Positions 1 through 6,008 are shown, numbered from the stretch's first letter. The stretch: 6,008 nt of DNA from Aurantimonadaceae bacterium (GCA_003232595.1 QIIJ01000235.1:1-6008), one strand, 5' to 3'. A program made the numbers and translations. The notes: a model not told the origin generated them from the letters alone.

Positions 1-926
1 GCCTTGCGTGCAGCTACCTGCAGTTTTGGATCCAATGTCGTGCGAACCGATAATCCGCCCTCATAAAGAGCCTCTTCTCCATATCGACGCAGAACTTCAC
101 GACGTACTTCTTCGGCAAAATATTCCGAGGCAAACAAATATGAGCCCTTTGGCCGCGGATTGACACCGAGAGATTGTTTCTTGGCTTTCTCGCCATCCTC
201 GAATGTCACATACCCATTGTTGACCATACGGGTGATAATGGTATTGCGGTGTTCGATCGCCCGCTTGGTAAACCTGTAAGGGTGGTAGTCGTTTGGACCT
301 TTGGGCAGGCTTGCAAGATACGCCATTTCCTGCAGATTCAATTCATTGACCGACTTGTTATAGTAGGCAAGGGATGCGCCAGCCACACCGTAGGATCCAA
401 GTCCCATAAATATCTCGTTCAGATACAGTTCTAGAATTTGGTCTTTCGTATAGGCACGCTCGATGCGCATCGACAAAATTGCCTCTTTGATCTTTCGATC
501 AATTGTCGTTTCGTTTGAGAGAAGGAAGTTTTTCGAAACCTGCTGAGTGATCGTTGAAGCACCAACAAGCCTTTTGCCAGATCCGTAGTTCCGGATATTT
601 GTGATCACTGCACGGGTGAGGCCTGAAAATGATATACCGCTGTGGGTGTAAAAGTCCTTGTCCTCAGCAGAAATAAAGGCGTTTTTAAGCTGTTCCGGAA
701 TGGCCTGGATTGGCAGATAGAGTCGGCGCTCCCTGGCATACTCCGCCATCAGACTGCCATCAACTGCATGGATCCTTGTGGTAACCGGTGGTTCATACTT
801 GCTCAGAACTTCATAGTCCGGCAGGTCCTTAACCAGATCAGAAACATACCAGCCAACAACCAGAGCAACGATCAAGGCGAGCAGGGTTCCGATGCCAAAC
901 AGATAGCCAATCAGTCGCAAAAACAT
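1..926 (-). CDS. mrcA: Penicillin-binding protein 1A, N-terminal part (cut by window edge)
   Basis: Class A penicillin-binding protein: polymerises lipid II into glycan strands and crosslinks them in the periplasm while anchored in the inner membrane. The visible 308 codons show a short N-terminus with one membrane segment (about residues 5-27) and then the glycosyltransferase (GT51) domain. All its motifs are present: EDKDFYTHSG at 88-97 with catalytic Glu88, GASTITQQVSKN at 122-133, RKIKEA at 144-149, KDQILELYLNEIFMG at 161-175, and AYLASLPKGPNDYHP at 202-216. The later part reaches the start of the linker (GGLSVRTTLDPKLQ). The OB-like and transpeptidase domains lie beyond position 1, so the catalytic serine cannot be checked. 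The start is firm: an in-frame TGA immediately precedes the ATG at 926-924, and the next in-frame ATG is codon 60, past the membrane segment. It lies downstream of the amidase gene on the same strand, 230 bases away. The alternative symbol is ponA. Confidence 0.96.
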   Translation of the reverse strand, partial: MFLRLIGYLFGIGTLLALIVALVVGWYVSDLVKDLPDYEVLSKYEPPVTTRIHAVDGSLMAEYARERRLYLPIQAIPEQLKNAFISAEDKDFYTHSGISFSGLTRAVITNIRNYGSGKRLVGASTITQQVSKNFLLSNETTIDRKIKEAILSMRIERAYTKDQILELYLNEIFMGLGSYGVAGASLAYYNKSVNELNLQEMAYLASLPKGPNDYHPYRFTKRAIEHRNTIITRMVNNGYVTFEDGEKAKKQSLGVNPRPKGSYLFASEYFAEEVRREVLRRYGEEALYEGGLSVRTTLDPKLQVAARK

Positions 927-933
927 TCAATAG

Positions 934-938
934 TTCCC
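934..938 (-). promoter_or_regulatory. Possible Shine-Dalgarno site of the PBP1A gene
   Basis: The minus strand reads GGGAA seven bases before the ATG at 926. It is a weak match to the anti-Shine-Dalgarno sequence but at the usual distance. A better GAAGG (946-950) lies 19 bases from the ATG, too far for normal use. Confidence 0.45.
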
Positions 939-956
939 AAATTTACCTTCAGCGCC

Positions 957-976
957 CGAGATTCCCCCAAATCTCG
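957..976 (-). other. Small stem-loop in the PBP1A leader
   Basis: Perfect 7-bp inverted repeat, CGAGATT (957-963) with AATCTCG (970-976), around a six-base loop (TGGGGG on the minus strand). It is 30 bases upstream of the PBP1A start codon. No T-tract follows on either strand, so it is not an intrinsic terminator. Its right arm lies inside the first copy of the 20-bp duplication. Whether it matters for translation is inference. Confidence 0.4.
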
Positions 977-1011
977 CAGCCATACTTCATTTCTCACAGC
1001 CATACTTCATT
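972..1011. repeat. 20-bp tandem duplication, two copies
   Basis: Positions 972-991 and 992-1011 are head-to-tail copies of a 20-base unit (TCTCRCAGCCATACTTCATT). They differ only at the fifth base (G976 versus A996), and similarity stops at both outer edges. The repeat lies in the spacer between the amidase and PBP1A genes, 46 bases from the PBP1A start codon. The near identity suggests a recent local duplication. A doubled protein-binding site is possible but not shown. Confidence 0.85.
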
Positions 1012-1061
1012 GTGGTGTTTGCCATTCCTTTACGGAAATTGCAATGATGACCACACCACAA
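1010..1061. repeat. Nested inverted repeat in the amidase-PBP1A spacer
   Basis: A perfect 9-bp inverted repeat, TTGTGGTGT (1010-1018) and ACACCACAA (1053-1061), encloses 34 bases that can fold further: TTGC (1019-1022) with GCAA (1041-1044), then TTCC (1025-1028) with GGAA (1034-1037) around a five-base loop. An eight-base bulge (1045-1052) separates the outer and middle stems. It starts 96 bases after the amidase stop codon. No T-run follows on the minus strand, so it is not a standard terminator. It may stabilise or process a shared transcript, or arise by chance. Confidence 0.45.
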
Positions 1062-1087
1062 CCACTCCGCAAACAGAATCACCCATG

Positions 1088-1097
1088 AGTATATATA
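1088..1097 (-). promoter_or_regulatory. Possible -10-like element for the PBP1A gene
   Basis: The minus strand carries TATATATACT here, containing TATACT (1093-1088), which resembles a -10 box. It lies about 160 bases before the PBP1A start. At 16-18 bases upstream I find no recognisable -35 sequence (ACAGGA with a 17-base gap), so this is only a weak hint of a separate promoter. Confidence 0.18.
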
Positions 1098-1156
1098 AAC
1101 TAAGGCGATTTCCTGTAATGCGCCAAATATTTAGTATCAGTTGGTATTCAACAGCA

Positions 1157-2425
1157 TTATTTTGCCCGTAAGTGTAAAAATGCATTGCGAATTTCGTGAG
1201 TTCTTTGATAGGCGACAATGGCTTGCGAAACAAATTCTGAAGTGCTGGCCTGCCATTCTGAGCTCGATATCTGTTTCACGTCGTCAGCATTGGAAAGATA
1301 GCCCAGCTCTAACAGTACAGAGGGGATATCGGGCGCGCGCAACACCTGAAAATTTGCAGCTCGGTGGGGGTTTTTTATCAGGGAAATTCTACCACTGAGC
1401 CTATCGATCAAAGTTGAAGCGAACTGGACAGAAAACACACCGGTCTCACGTCTGGCGAGGTCGAGCAGAATATCGGCGACAGCGGTGTCCTCCTTAGGCA
1501 ATGCCAACCCGGCAAATATATCAGCCCGGTTCTCGTTTTTGGCCATTGTTCGTGAAAACTCATCAGAGCCAACTTCTGACAGGGTATATATTGTTGCACC
1601 GCGAATCTGCCGCTGTCTGAGCGAATCTGCGTGAATTGACAGCATCAGGTCCGCTTTGTTTCGGCGGGCAAAACTCACTCTTTCAGCAAGCGAGACAAAT
1701 ACGTCATGTTCGCGAGTCATTAAAACGCGTATATTCCGGGTTTTTTCCAACACGCGTTTAAGGGCAACGGCAAATCCGAGCGTGATCGACTTTTCAATTG
1801 TCCGTCCAGATCCTTCCGCGCCGCCATCAATGCCACCGTGTCCAGGGTCAATAACGATGGTAAATTGCTTTGCCCTGCCCTTTCTGTCGCGCCTTATCCG
1901 ATCTCCTTTGTAGGCAACATTGCCGGATTCTCCCAATGCTCCGGTTTGAAGGAATATGGCATCGCGATAGGTTTCACGATCAGTTTTTATAATATCCATG
2001 GTTAGACGATGTCGGCCATCTTTTTGCTGTGGCTTTATCGAATATTTTTCAACCCGGGTTGGCACACTTGTCAGCAACACAACGCGCGATCGCCCGGGCG
2101 CAATCGCACCGGCTCGAAAATCGGTCACAAGACCCCGAATTCGCTCGTCACTGCTTCCGTCAAGACCAAAGATGGTTTCTTCAAGATCAAGGACTAAACG
2201 GTCCGGGTTTTCCAGATACATAGTCTTGAATTTGATCCTTCGGTCAAAATCCATCACCAGCCGAACACGATTATTATCGCCTACAACGCGGGCTGCATAA
2301 GCAACGGCAATTTCGTCAGCAGTTTGCTTGATATCGCCGGCAAGCGACGTGCTAATGCCCGCAGTTAATACAGACAGGAGGGCCAGCAGCAATATCCTCA
2401 TCTTGATGATTGTGTTGCGATTCAT
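1157..2425 (-). CDS. amiC: N-acetylmuramoyl-L-alanine amidase with AMIN domain
   Basis: Exported zinc hydrolase that cuts the amide bond between N-acetylmuramic acid and the stem peptide, typically during septum splitting. Residue numbers assume the ATG at 2425 (422 aa). Residues 1-30 form a signal peptide: charged start, hydrophobic run ILLLALLSVLTAG, likely cleavage after SLA before GD. An AMIN domain (about 38-144), which in this family localises the enzyme to the division site, is followed by a charged linker and the Amidase_3 domain (about 188-407). Zinc ligands are visible as His196 (IDPGHGG), Glu211 (TIEKS) and His265 (LSIHADS), with the catalytic Glu373 in LLELGYLSN. No LysM or other C-terminal domain is present. 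The start is uncertain: a TTG at 2452 and an ATG at 2401 are in frame, and both ATG choices keep the signal peptide. Same strand as the PBP1A gene downstream, divergent from rne. The family is certain, the symbol less so. Confidence 0.95.
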   Translation of the reverse strand: MNRNTIIKMRILLLALLSVLTAGISTSLAGDIKQTADEIAVAYAARVVGDNNRVRLVMDFDRRIKFKTMYLENPDRLVLDLEETIFGLDGSSDERIRGLVTDFRAGAIAPGRSRVVLLTSVPTRVEKYSIKPQQKDGRHRLTMDIIKTDRETYRDAIFLQTGALGESGNVAYKGDRIRRDRKGRAKQFTIVIDPGHGGIDGGAEGSGRTIEKSITLGFAVALKRVLEKTRNIRVLMTREHDVFVSLAERVSFARRNKADLMLSIHADSLRQRQIRGATIYTLSEVGSDEFSRTMAKNENRADIFAGLALPKEDTAVADILLDLARRETGVFSVQFASTLIDRLSGRISLIKNPHRAANFQVLRAPDIPSVLLELGYLSNADDVKQISSSEWQASTSEFVSQAIVAYQRTHEIRNAFLHLRAK

Positions 2426-2441
2426 TTGAAGATCAACCAGG

Positions 2442-2446
2442 CTCCT
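2442..2446 (-). promoter_or_regulatory. AGGAG motif upstream of the amidase start
   Basis: The minus strand reads AGGAG, a strong Shine-Dalgarno match, but it ends 16 bases before the ATG at 2425, longer than usual. It lies inside the reading frame if the TTG at 2452 is used. No ATG, GTG or TTG start sits in frame at the ideal distance, and the ATG at 2401 has no ribosome site at all. This favours 2425 only weakly. Confidence 0.35.
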
Positions 2447-2708
2447 GCGCAAATTTCGGCGACAGCAATATCGGCTATGAGACTTGTTCCTACCGTTTTA
2501 TGGTTAATGCATTCTATGTAATTGCCCTCATTGGAAAAGAAAAGCTTCGGGGTAACAGCCTATTTCACATTTTTGCGAATATTACTTGTCATATCATGGC
2601 ATGCAGCATATGTGTAAATTACGGAATCTGGTTGCGGTTTGACGGGACACAGGCCGGAAATGCGTTAATGTGCGGCAAAGAGATTTTATAAGTCAGTTAC
2701 AATCCATT

Positions 2709-2721
2709 CTGAATTATTCAG
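2709..2721. repeat. 13-bp palindrome, candidate operator
   Basis: CTGAAT-T-ATTCAG is a perfect inverted repeat with six-base arms and a single central base. It lies between the divergent amidase and rne genes, 284 bases from the former start and 472 from the latter. The arrangement suits a dimeric regulator site, but I do not recognise the motif and chance is possible. Confidence 0.35.
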
Positions 2722-2840
2722 TCTAGTCAAATGCTTATGCACGTCAAACTGCCGTTTCCAGCCGTCCGACGTCTAACGATCCAATCGATCCGATAAATTA
2801 GAGTTCGCGGATTCTGCAAAAGCAGCATCGGCTAAATAAT

Positions 2841-2870
2841 GGCATTTTGAGCAACATATACTAAAATGCC
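2841..2870 (+). other. Stem-loop in the putative rne leader
   Basis: GGCATTTT (2841-2848) and AAAATGCC (2863-2870) form a perfect 8-bp stem, extendable by one G-U pair, around a 12-14 base loop. The loop contains the -10-like TATACT, so it could be either an RNA hairpin or a DNA site overlapping a promoter. It is 322 bases upstream of the rne start. Confidence 0.4.
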
Positions 2871-2893
2871 CGCCTTAATGGCACATAAACATT

Positions 2894-2919
2894 GTTCGCC
2901 GGTTTTGTTTCCGGTGAAT
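2894..2919 (+). other. Second stem-loop in the putative rne leader
   Basis: GTTCGCCGG (2894-2902) pairs with CCGGTGAAT (2911-2919) as a 9-bp stem, with two G-U pairs in RNA, around the loop TTTTGTTT. The G-U pairs mean it folds better as plus-strand RNA than as a DNA cruciform. The U-rich single-stranded loop is the sort of site RNase E cuts, which would suit autoregulation, but that is inference. It has no T-tract behind it, so it is not a terminator. Confidence 0.42.
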
Positions 2920-3178
2920 TATTTCGAGTAAAACACGGCCCGCAGGTCCGATGACTGACACGATGAGACAAACAAATCACAACCATCCAGATGCGCCATC
3001 ATTGCGATTCGCATCAATGGGGTTGAATTGGGAATTTCCTGTTGAATTTCTCCATAATTTGCATTGTCGACTGGCTGCATCTGTATCCTGCTTGGCCAAT
3101 AACCAATTCGACTATGAAGCAGATGGCGCAATTCGAACGATTTGCAGGCCCTACAGCCCTCCACTGCGTTGTGGTCGT

Positions 3179-3184
3179 GGAAAG
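3179..3184 (+). promoter_or_regulatory. Ribosome binding site of rne
   Basis: GGAAAG ends eight bases before the ATG at 3193. It supports that start over the in-frame ATG at 3142, which would add 17 residues unlike any RNase E N-terminus I know. Confidence 0.6.
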
Positions 3185-3192
3185 TATTCTAC

Positions 3193-5979
3193 ATGGCACA
3201 GAACAAGATGCTCATCGATGCCTCCCACCCGGAGGAGACCCGGGTTGTTGTCGTTCGCGGCAACAGGGTTGATGAATTTGACTTTGAATCAGAGAACAAA
3301 ACACAAAACCGTGGCAATATATATTTAGCCAAGGTAACGCGGGTTGAACCCTCTTTGCAGGCTGCATTTGTTGACTATGGCGGCAATCGTCACGGTTTCC
3401 TGGCATTCAGTGAAATTCACCCCGACTACTACCAAATTCCATTAGCAGATCGCCAGGCTCTGCTTGAGGAAGAGGCTGAAGACGCTCAGGCTGCCAGGGC
3501 TGAAGAGGCTTTTGAAGAGGAAGAGAAAAAACCTGCTTCCCGCCCCCGACGCAGCCGGACAAAAAGAAAATCCGCCAAATCGGAAACAAACGATGTGGAA
3601 GTCCAGGCTGATGACACCACTTCATCTGAAGCGGTTGATATTAGCGATGTGGAAGCGGAAAGCGCCGAAGAAGCACCAAAAAAACCGGCCAAACGTAAAG
3701 CTCGCCGAAAGACAACCAGGAAAAAATCAACCGCAACGGCTGACAAAGAAGATGTTACACCTTCTGATCCTTCACCGGATACCAGTTTTCAGTCTGCTGG
3801 TGACGATGATCCTGAAACAATGGCCGCTGAAAATGAAAGCGACGTCATTTCAGAGGAGATTGTGCCGAATACTGAAGAGGTCGACAGCGCCAAAACTACT
3901 GAACTGGAAAATGGCGCCGATGATGTTTCATCCGTTGGGGCGGAAGACGCGCTTGAGGAAGTGCCTGTTCGGCGAAAAAAACGGCGTCAGTACAAAATCC
4001 AGGAAGTCATCAAACGTCGACAGATTATTCTGGTACAGATTGTTAAGGAAGAGCGGGGCAACAAGGGCGCTGCTTTGACAACCTATTTGTCACTCGCCGG
4101 CCGTTATTCCGTCCTGATGCCCAATACAGCCCGTGGCGGCGGGATTTCGCGCAAGATTACCAATGCTGCAGATCGAAAGCGGTTGAAAACTATTGCAGGC
4201 GGTCTTGATGTTCCTGAGGGAATGGGCGTTATTTTGCGTACCGCCGGTGCAAGCCGCACAAAGCCTGAGATACGTCGCGACTTTGAATACCTGCTTCGTT
4301 TATGGGAAAATGTGCGCAGTCTGACACTGGAATCGACAGCCCCATGTCTGGTTTATGAAGAAGGCAGCCTGATCAAACGCTCAATCCGTGATTTATACAG
4401 CAAGGATACCGGCGAAATTGTTGTTTCCGGTGATGCAGGTTTTCAGGAAGCAAAAGCCTTCATGCACATGTTGATGCCGAGTCATGCCAAGAATGTGAAA
4501 CGATATAATGATCAGGTGCCGATATTCACCCGCAACGGCGTTGAAGCACAGCTCGACAAGATGTTGCAACCCCAGGTAACTCTTAAGTCCGGCGGCTATC
4601 TGGTAATCAACCAGACAGAGGCGCTGGTGGCCGTTGATGTCAATTCCGGGCGCTCAACCAGACAGCATTCTATTGAAGATACTGCGGTTCAGACCAATCT
4701 GGAGGCAGCAGAAGAGGTGGCACGTCAATTGCGCCTGCGTGATCTTGCCGGGCTAATTGTTGTCGACTTCATCGATATGGATGAAAAGCGCAACAACAAG
4801 GCAGTGGAAAATCGCCTCAAAGATGCCTTAAAAAATGACCGCGCCCGCATACAGGTAAGCCGGATTTCACATTTCGGACTGCTGGAAATGTCGCGCCAGC
4901 GTATTCGTGCAAGTGTACTGGAAAGTACCACGCAGGCTTGCCCAACTTGTGACGGTGTCGGCCATGTGCGCTCGGACTCGTCCGTTGCACTACACGTATT
5001 GCGGTCGATTGAAGAATATCTGCTGAAAGCTTCACGTCACAATATTACGGTTAAAACATCGGCGGTAACAGCTCTCTACATTCTTAATTCCAAACGGATG
5101 AACCTGGTCGATTTGGAAGCGCGCTTTGGTTTGCACATTATGCTTGAAGCTGATGAAACCATCGGCAATAAATTCCTCCATATCGAGCGAGGGGAACTGG
5201 CAACACCGCGAATTCGTGCTGAAAATCATATTCAACCCGACACGATTATTCCCGAACTTGATGCGGAAGATTCCGGCGAGATCGTTGCTGAGGAGATCGA
5301 GGAGATCGAGGACATTGGTGAAGATGAGGACCGTCCAAAGCGTAAACGCCGCAGGCGCAGGCGTGGCCGGGGCCGCTCTGATACAGAGAGCGACAGCTCC
5401 AATGCCGATGATTCAGATATAGCCGCCGAAGCAGAAGGTGAAAACCCGAACCCTGAGAGCGAAGATGGTGATGAAGCGCCACGCAAGCGTCGTCGCCGGG
5501 GTCGCCGGGGTGGACGCAACAATGGCGCGGTTGAAGCAACTGCAATAACCGCGGAAGAGGTTGTCGCGGATAAGGAGAAAACAACGGAGAAAGTCGTTGC
5601 AGATGTTGTAAATGATGGTGAAGGCATAGAGGCCGATGAAAGCAAACCGCCCAGACGTGCTACACGTCGCCCCAGACAGGCTAAAACCGAAGATAAAACG
5701 CCAAATGTTGATGGTTCTGAGCCTGTTGCAGACACTTCCGAAGACGGTTCAGCCGCCAGCACTGCTACAGAAACGAAGCAGGAGACCAATGGTCAGGCTG
5801 CAGATGCACCAGTAAAACCGCGACGCAATACACGCCGAAGGTCTCCCGACAAAGAGGCCGCTGAAAATGTCGAGATACCGATGACTGCTGAAACTTCCGG
5901 AAGCGAGCCTCAAAAATCAGACACAGAAAGTGCTGAGAAGCAAAAAGGCGGATGGTGGCAGAGACGCAGCTTCTTCTAA
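3193..5979 (+). CDS. rne: Ribonuclease E, degradosome endonuclease and scaffold
   Basis: Single-strand endoribonuclease for mRNA turnover and for rRNA and tRNA maturation; scaffold of the RNA degradosome. Complete at 928 aa, usual for alphaproteobacteria. The S1 domain begins near residue 36 (Phe59 and Phe69 match E. coli F57 and F67). A charged, probably disordered insertion (about 92-265) interrupts it, and it resumes with VQIVKEERGNKGAALTTYLSLAG (positions 4039-4107). The 5'-sensor residues are Arg349-Thr350. Catalytic Asp482 (VDVNSG) and Asp525 (VVDFIDM) correspond to E. coli D303 and D346. Cys583 and Cys586 (CPTC) form the zinc link. After about residue 680 comes an acidic scaffold with arginine-rich RNA-binding blocks at 714-728, 764-775, 821-829 and 875-883, ending in GWWQRRSFF. 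In Caulobacter such a GWW tail contacts polynucleotide phosphorylase. Autoregulation through the long leader is inferred from E. coli rne. No frameshift or lost key residue is seen. Confidence 0.98.
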   Translation: MAQNKMLIDASHPEETRVVVVRGNRVDEFDFESENKTQNRGNIYLAKVTRVEPSLQAAFVDYGGNRHGFLAFSEIHPDYYQIPLADRQALLEEEAEDAQAARAEEAFEEEEKKPASRPRRSRTKRKSAKSETNDVEVQADDTTSSEAVDISDVEAESAEEAPKKPAKRKARRKTTRKKSTATADKEDVTPSDPSPDTSFQSAGDDDPETMAAENESDVISEEIVPNTEEVDSAKTTELENGADDVSSVGAEDALEEVPVRRKKRRQYKIQEVIKRRQIILVQIVKEERGNKGAALTTYLSLAGRYSVLMPNTARGGGISRKITNAADRKRLKTIAGGLDVPEGMGVILRTAGASRTKPEIRRDFEYLLRLWENVRSLTLESTAPCLVYEEGSLIKRSIRDLYSKDTGEIVVSGDAGFQEAKAFMHMLMPSHAKNVKRYNDQVPIFTRNGVEAQLDKMLQPQVTLKSGGYLVINQTEALVAVDVNSGRSTRQHSIEDTAVQTNLEAAEEVARQLRLRDLAGLIVVDFIDMDEKRNNKAVENRLKDALKNDRARIQVSRISHFGLLEMSRQRIRASVLESTTQACPTCDGVGHVRSDSSVALHVLRSIEEYLLKASRHNITVKTSAVTALYILNSKRMNLVDLEARFGLHIMLEADETIGNKFLHIERGELATPRIRAENHIQPDTIIPELDAEDSGEIVAEEIEEIEDIGEDEDRPKRKRRRRRRGRGRSDTESDSSNADDSDIAAEAEGENPNPESEDGDEAPRKRRRRGRRGGRNNGAVEATAITAEEVVADKEKTTEKVVADVVNDGEGIEADESKPPRRATRRPRQAKTEDKTPNVDGSEPVADTSEDGSAASTATETKQETNGQAADAPVKPRRNTRRRSPDKEAAENVEIPMTAETSGSEPQKSDTESAEKQKGGWWQRRSFF
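5290..5310 (+). repeat. 9-bp tandem repeat within rne (acidic tract)
   Basis: GAGGAGATC occurs twice in tandem, followed by a further GAG, encoding EEIEEIE at residues 700-706. It lies in the low-complexity acidic start of the C-terminal scaffold, just before the first arginine-rich block. The nine-base unit keeps frame, so copy-number change would alter tract length without breaking the protein. Confidence 0.6.
5492..5511 (+). repeat. 9-bp tandem repeat within rne (arginine-rich block)
   Basis: GTCGCCGGG is repeated in tandem in the sequence encoding the second C-terminal arginine-rich block (RKRRRRGRRGGR, residues 764-775). The unit is a multiple of three, so the block could grow or shrink by Arg-Gly units through slippage. 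Confidence 0.55.
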
Positions 5980-6008
5980 TCTGGAAAAGCCTGGATTGCC
6001 CGTTTGCA

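Larger units (their letters stand above)
2426..3192. other. Long divergent intergenic region (amidase / rne)
   Basis: This 767-base gap separates the amidase gene from rne and must contain promoters for both. I see no convincing protein gene. The open frames are short, overlap the neighbouring genes and resemble no family I know. I also see no tRNA or insertion-sequence end. No clear TTGACA-TATAAT pair was found. A TTGACG at 2639-2644 lacks a good -10 partner, and TATACT at 2857-2862 lacks a -35. The right half is rich in short self-complementary sequences (2814-2825, 2841-2870, 2894-2919, 2990-3015), fitting a long structured rne leader. Short direct repeats also occur (GTCAAA at 2726 and 2743, CAATTCGA at 3104 and 3129, GTTGAATT at 3022 and 3041). 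Their role is unknown. Confidence 0.7.

Noticed and set aside
642..1088. 148-codon plus-strand open frame over the PBP1A start
   Set aside because: It is antisense to the conserved PBP1A N-terminus and membrane segment, so it is a shadow frame.
1370..1377. Homopolymer runs (G5 then T6) in the amidase gene as a phase-variation or frameshift site
   Set aside because: The reading frame continues intact through the conserved NPHRAANFQVL motif, and runs of five and six are too short to suggest slippage control.
2410..2691. 93-codon plus-strand open frame, cysteine-containing, beginning inside the amidase gene
   Set aside because: It overlaps the amidase 5' end antisense, has no ribosome site that I can see, shows no recognisable domain or signal peptide, and fits a chance frame in a long non-coding stretch.
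2919..3164. 81-codon minus-strand open frame upstream of rne
   Set aside because: It is antisense to the probable rne leader, with no domain and no clear ribosome site; most likely chance.
3142..3192. Upstream in-frame ATG giving a 945-residue RNase E
   Set aside because: The extra 17 residues do not resemble RNase E N-termini, whereas the ATG at 3193 has GGAAAG eight bases upstream and gives the expected MAQNKMLIDA start.
2951..3328. 125-codon plus-strand open frame running into rne
   Set aside because: It overlaps the certain start of rne by more than 130 bases in another frame, and its sequence resembles no protein family I know.
5232..5789. 185-codon serine/arginine-rich minus-strand frame within rne
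   Set aside because: It is the antisense shadow of the acidic/arginine-rich RNase E tail; low-complexity codons avoid stops on the opposite strand.
5980..6008. Possible terminator after rne
   Set aside because: Only 29 bases remain; there is no strong GC-rich stem followed by a T-run within them.

Overview
The window looks like ordinary core chromosome from an alphaproteobacterium, most likely of the order Hyphomicrobiales (Rhizobiales), with a base composition of roughly half G+C by eye. The main clue is the RNase E. Its N-terminus (MAQNKMLIDASHPEETRVVV) is of the alphaproteobacterial type, a long charged insertion splits its S1 domain, and it ends in a GWWQRR tail. To my knowledge the gene order (class A penicillin-binding protein, AMIN-type amidase, divergent rne) also recurs in that group. 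I cannot name a genus.

Layout. Positions 1-926 (minus strand) hold the first 308 codons of a bifunctional penicillin-binding protein 1A, cut by the window edge. Positions 927-1156 are a 230-base spacer with a 20-bp tandem duplication and two potential stem-loops. Positions 1157-2425 (minus strand) encode an exported zinc N-acetylmuramoyl-L-alanine amidase with an AMIN domain. Positions 2426-3192 are an unusually long divergent intergenic region of 767 bases. I see no convincing gene there, but it has a palindrome and several hairpins on the rne side. Positions 3193-5979 (plus strand) encode a complete RNase E of 928 residues. The last 29 bases show nothing I can call.

How the genes relate. 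The two minus-strand genes point the same way and both act on peptidoglycan in the envelope: the amidase removes stem peptides from glycan strands, and PBP1A polymerises and crosslinks new strands. They may be co-transcribed, although the structured 230-base spacer leaves room for a separate promoter. RNase E is the endonuclease and scaffold of the RNA degradosome. The link to the wall genes is probably only conserved neighbourhood, with the promoters of both directions sharing the 767-base region.

I found no mobile element, CRISPR array, tRNA, rRNA, toxin-antitoxin pair or unfamiliar gene system. The parts worth a second look are non-coding: the structured leader upstream of rne, and the duplicated and folded spacer upstream of the PBP1A gene.
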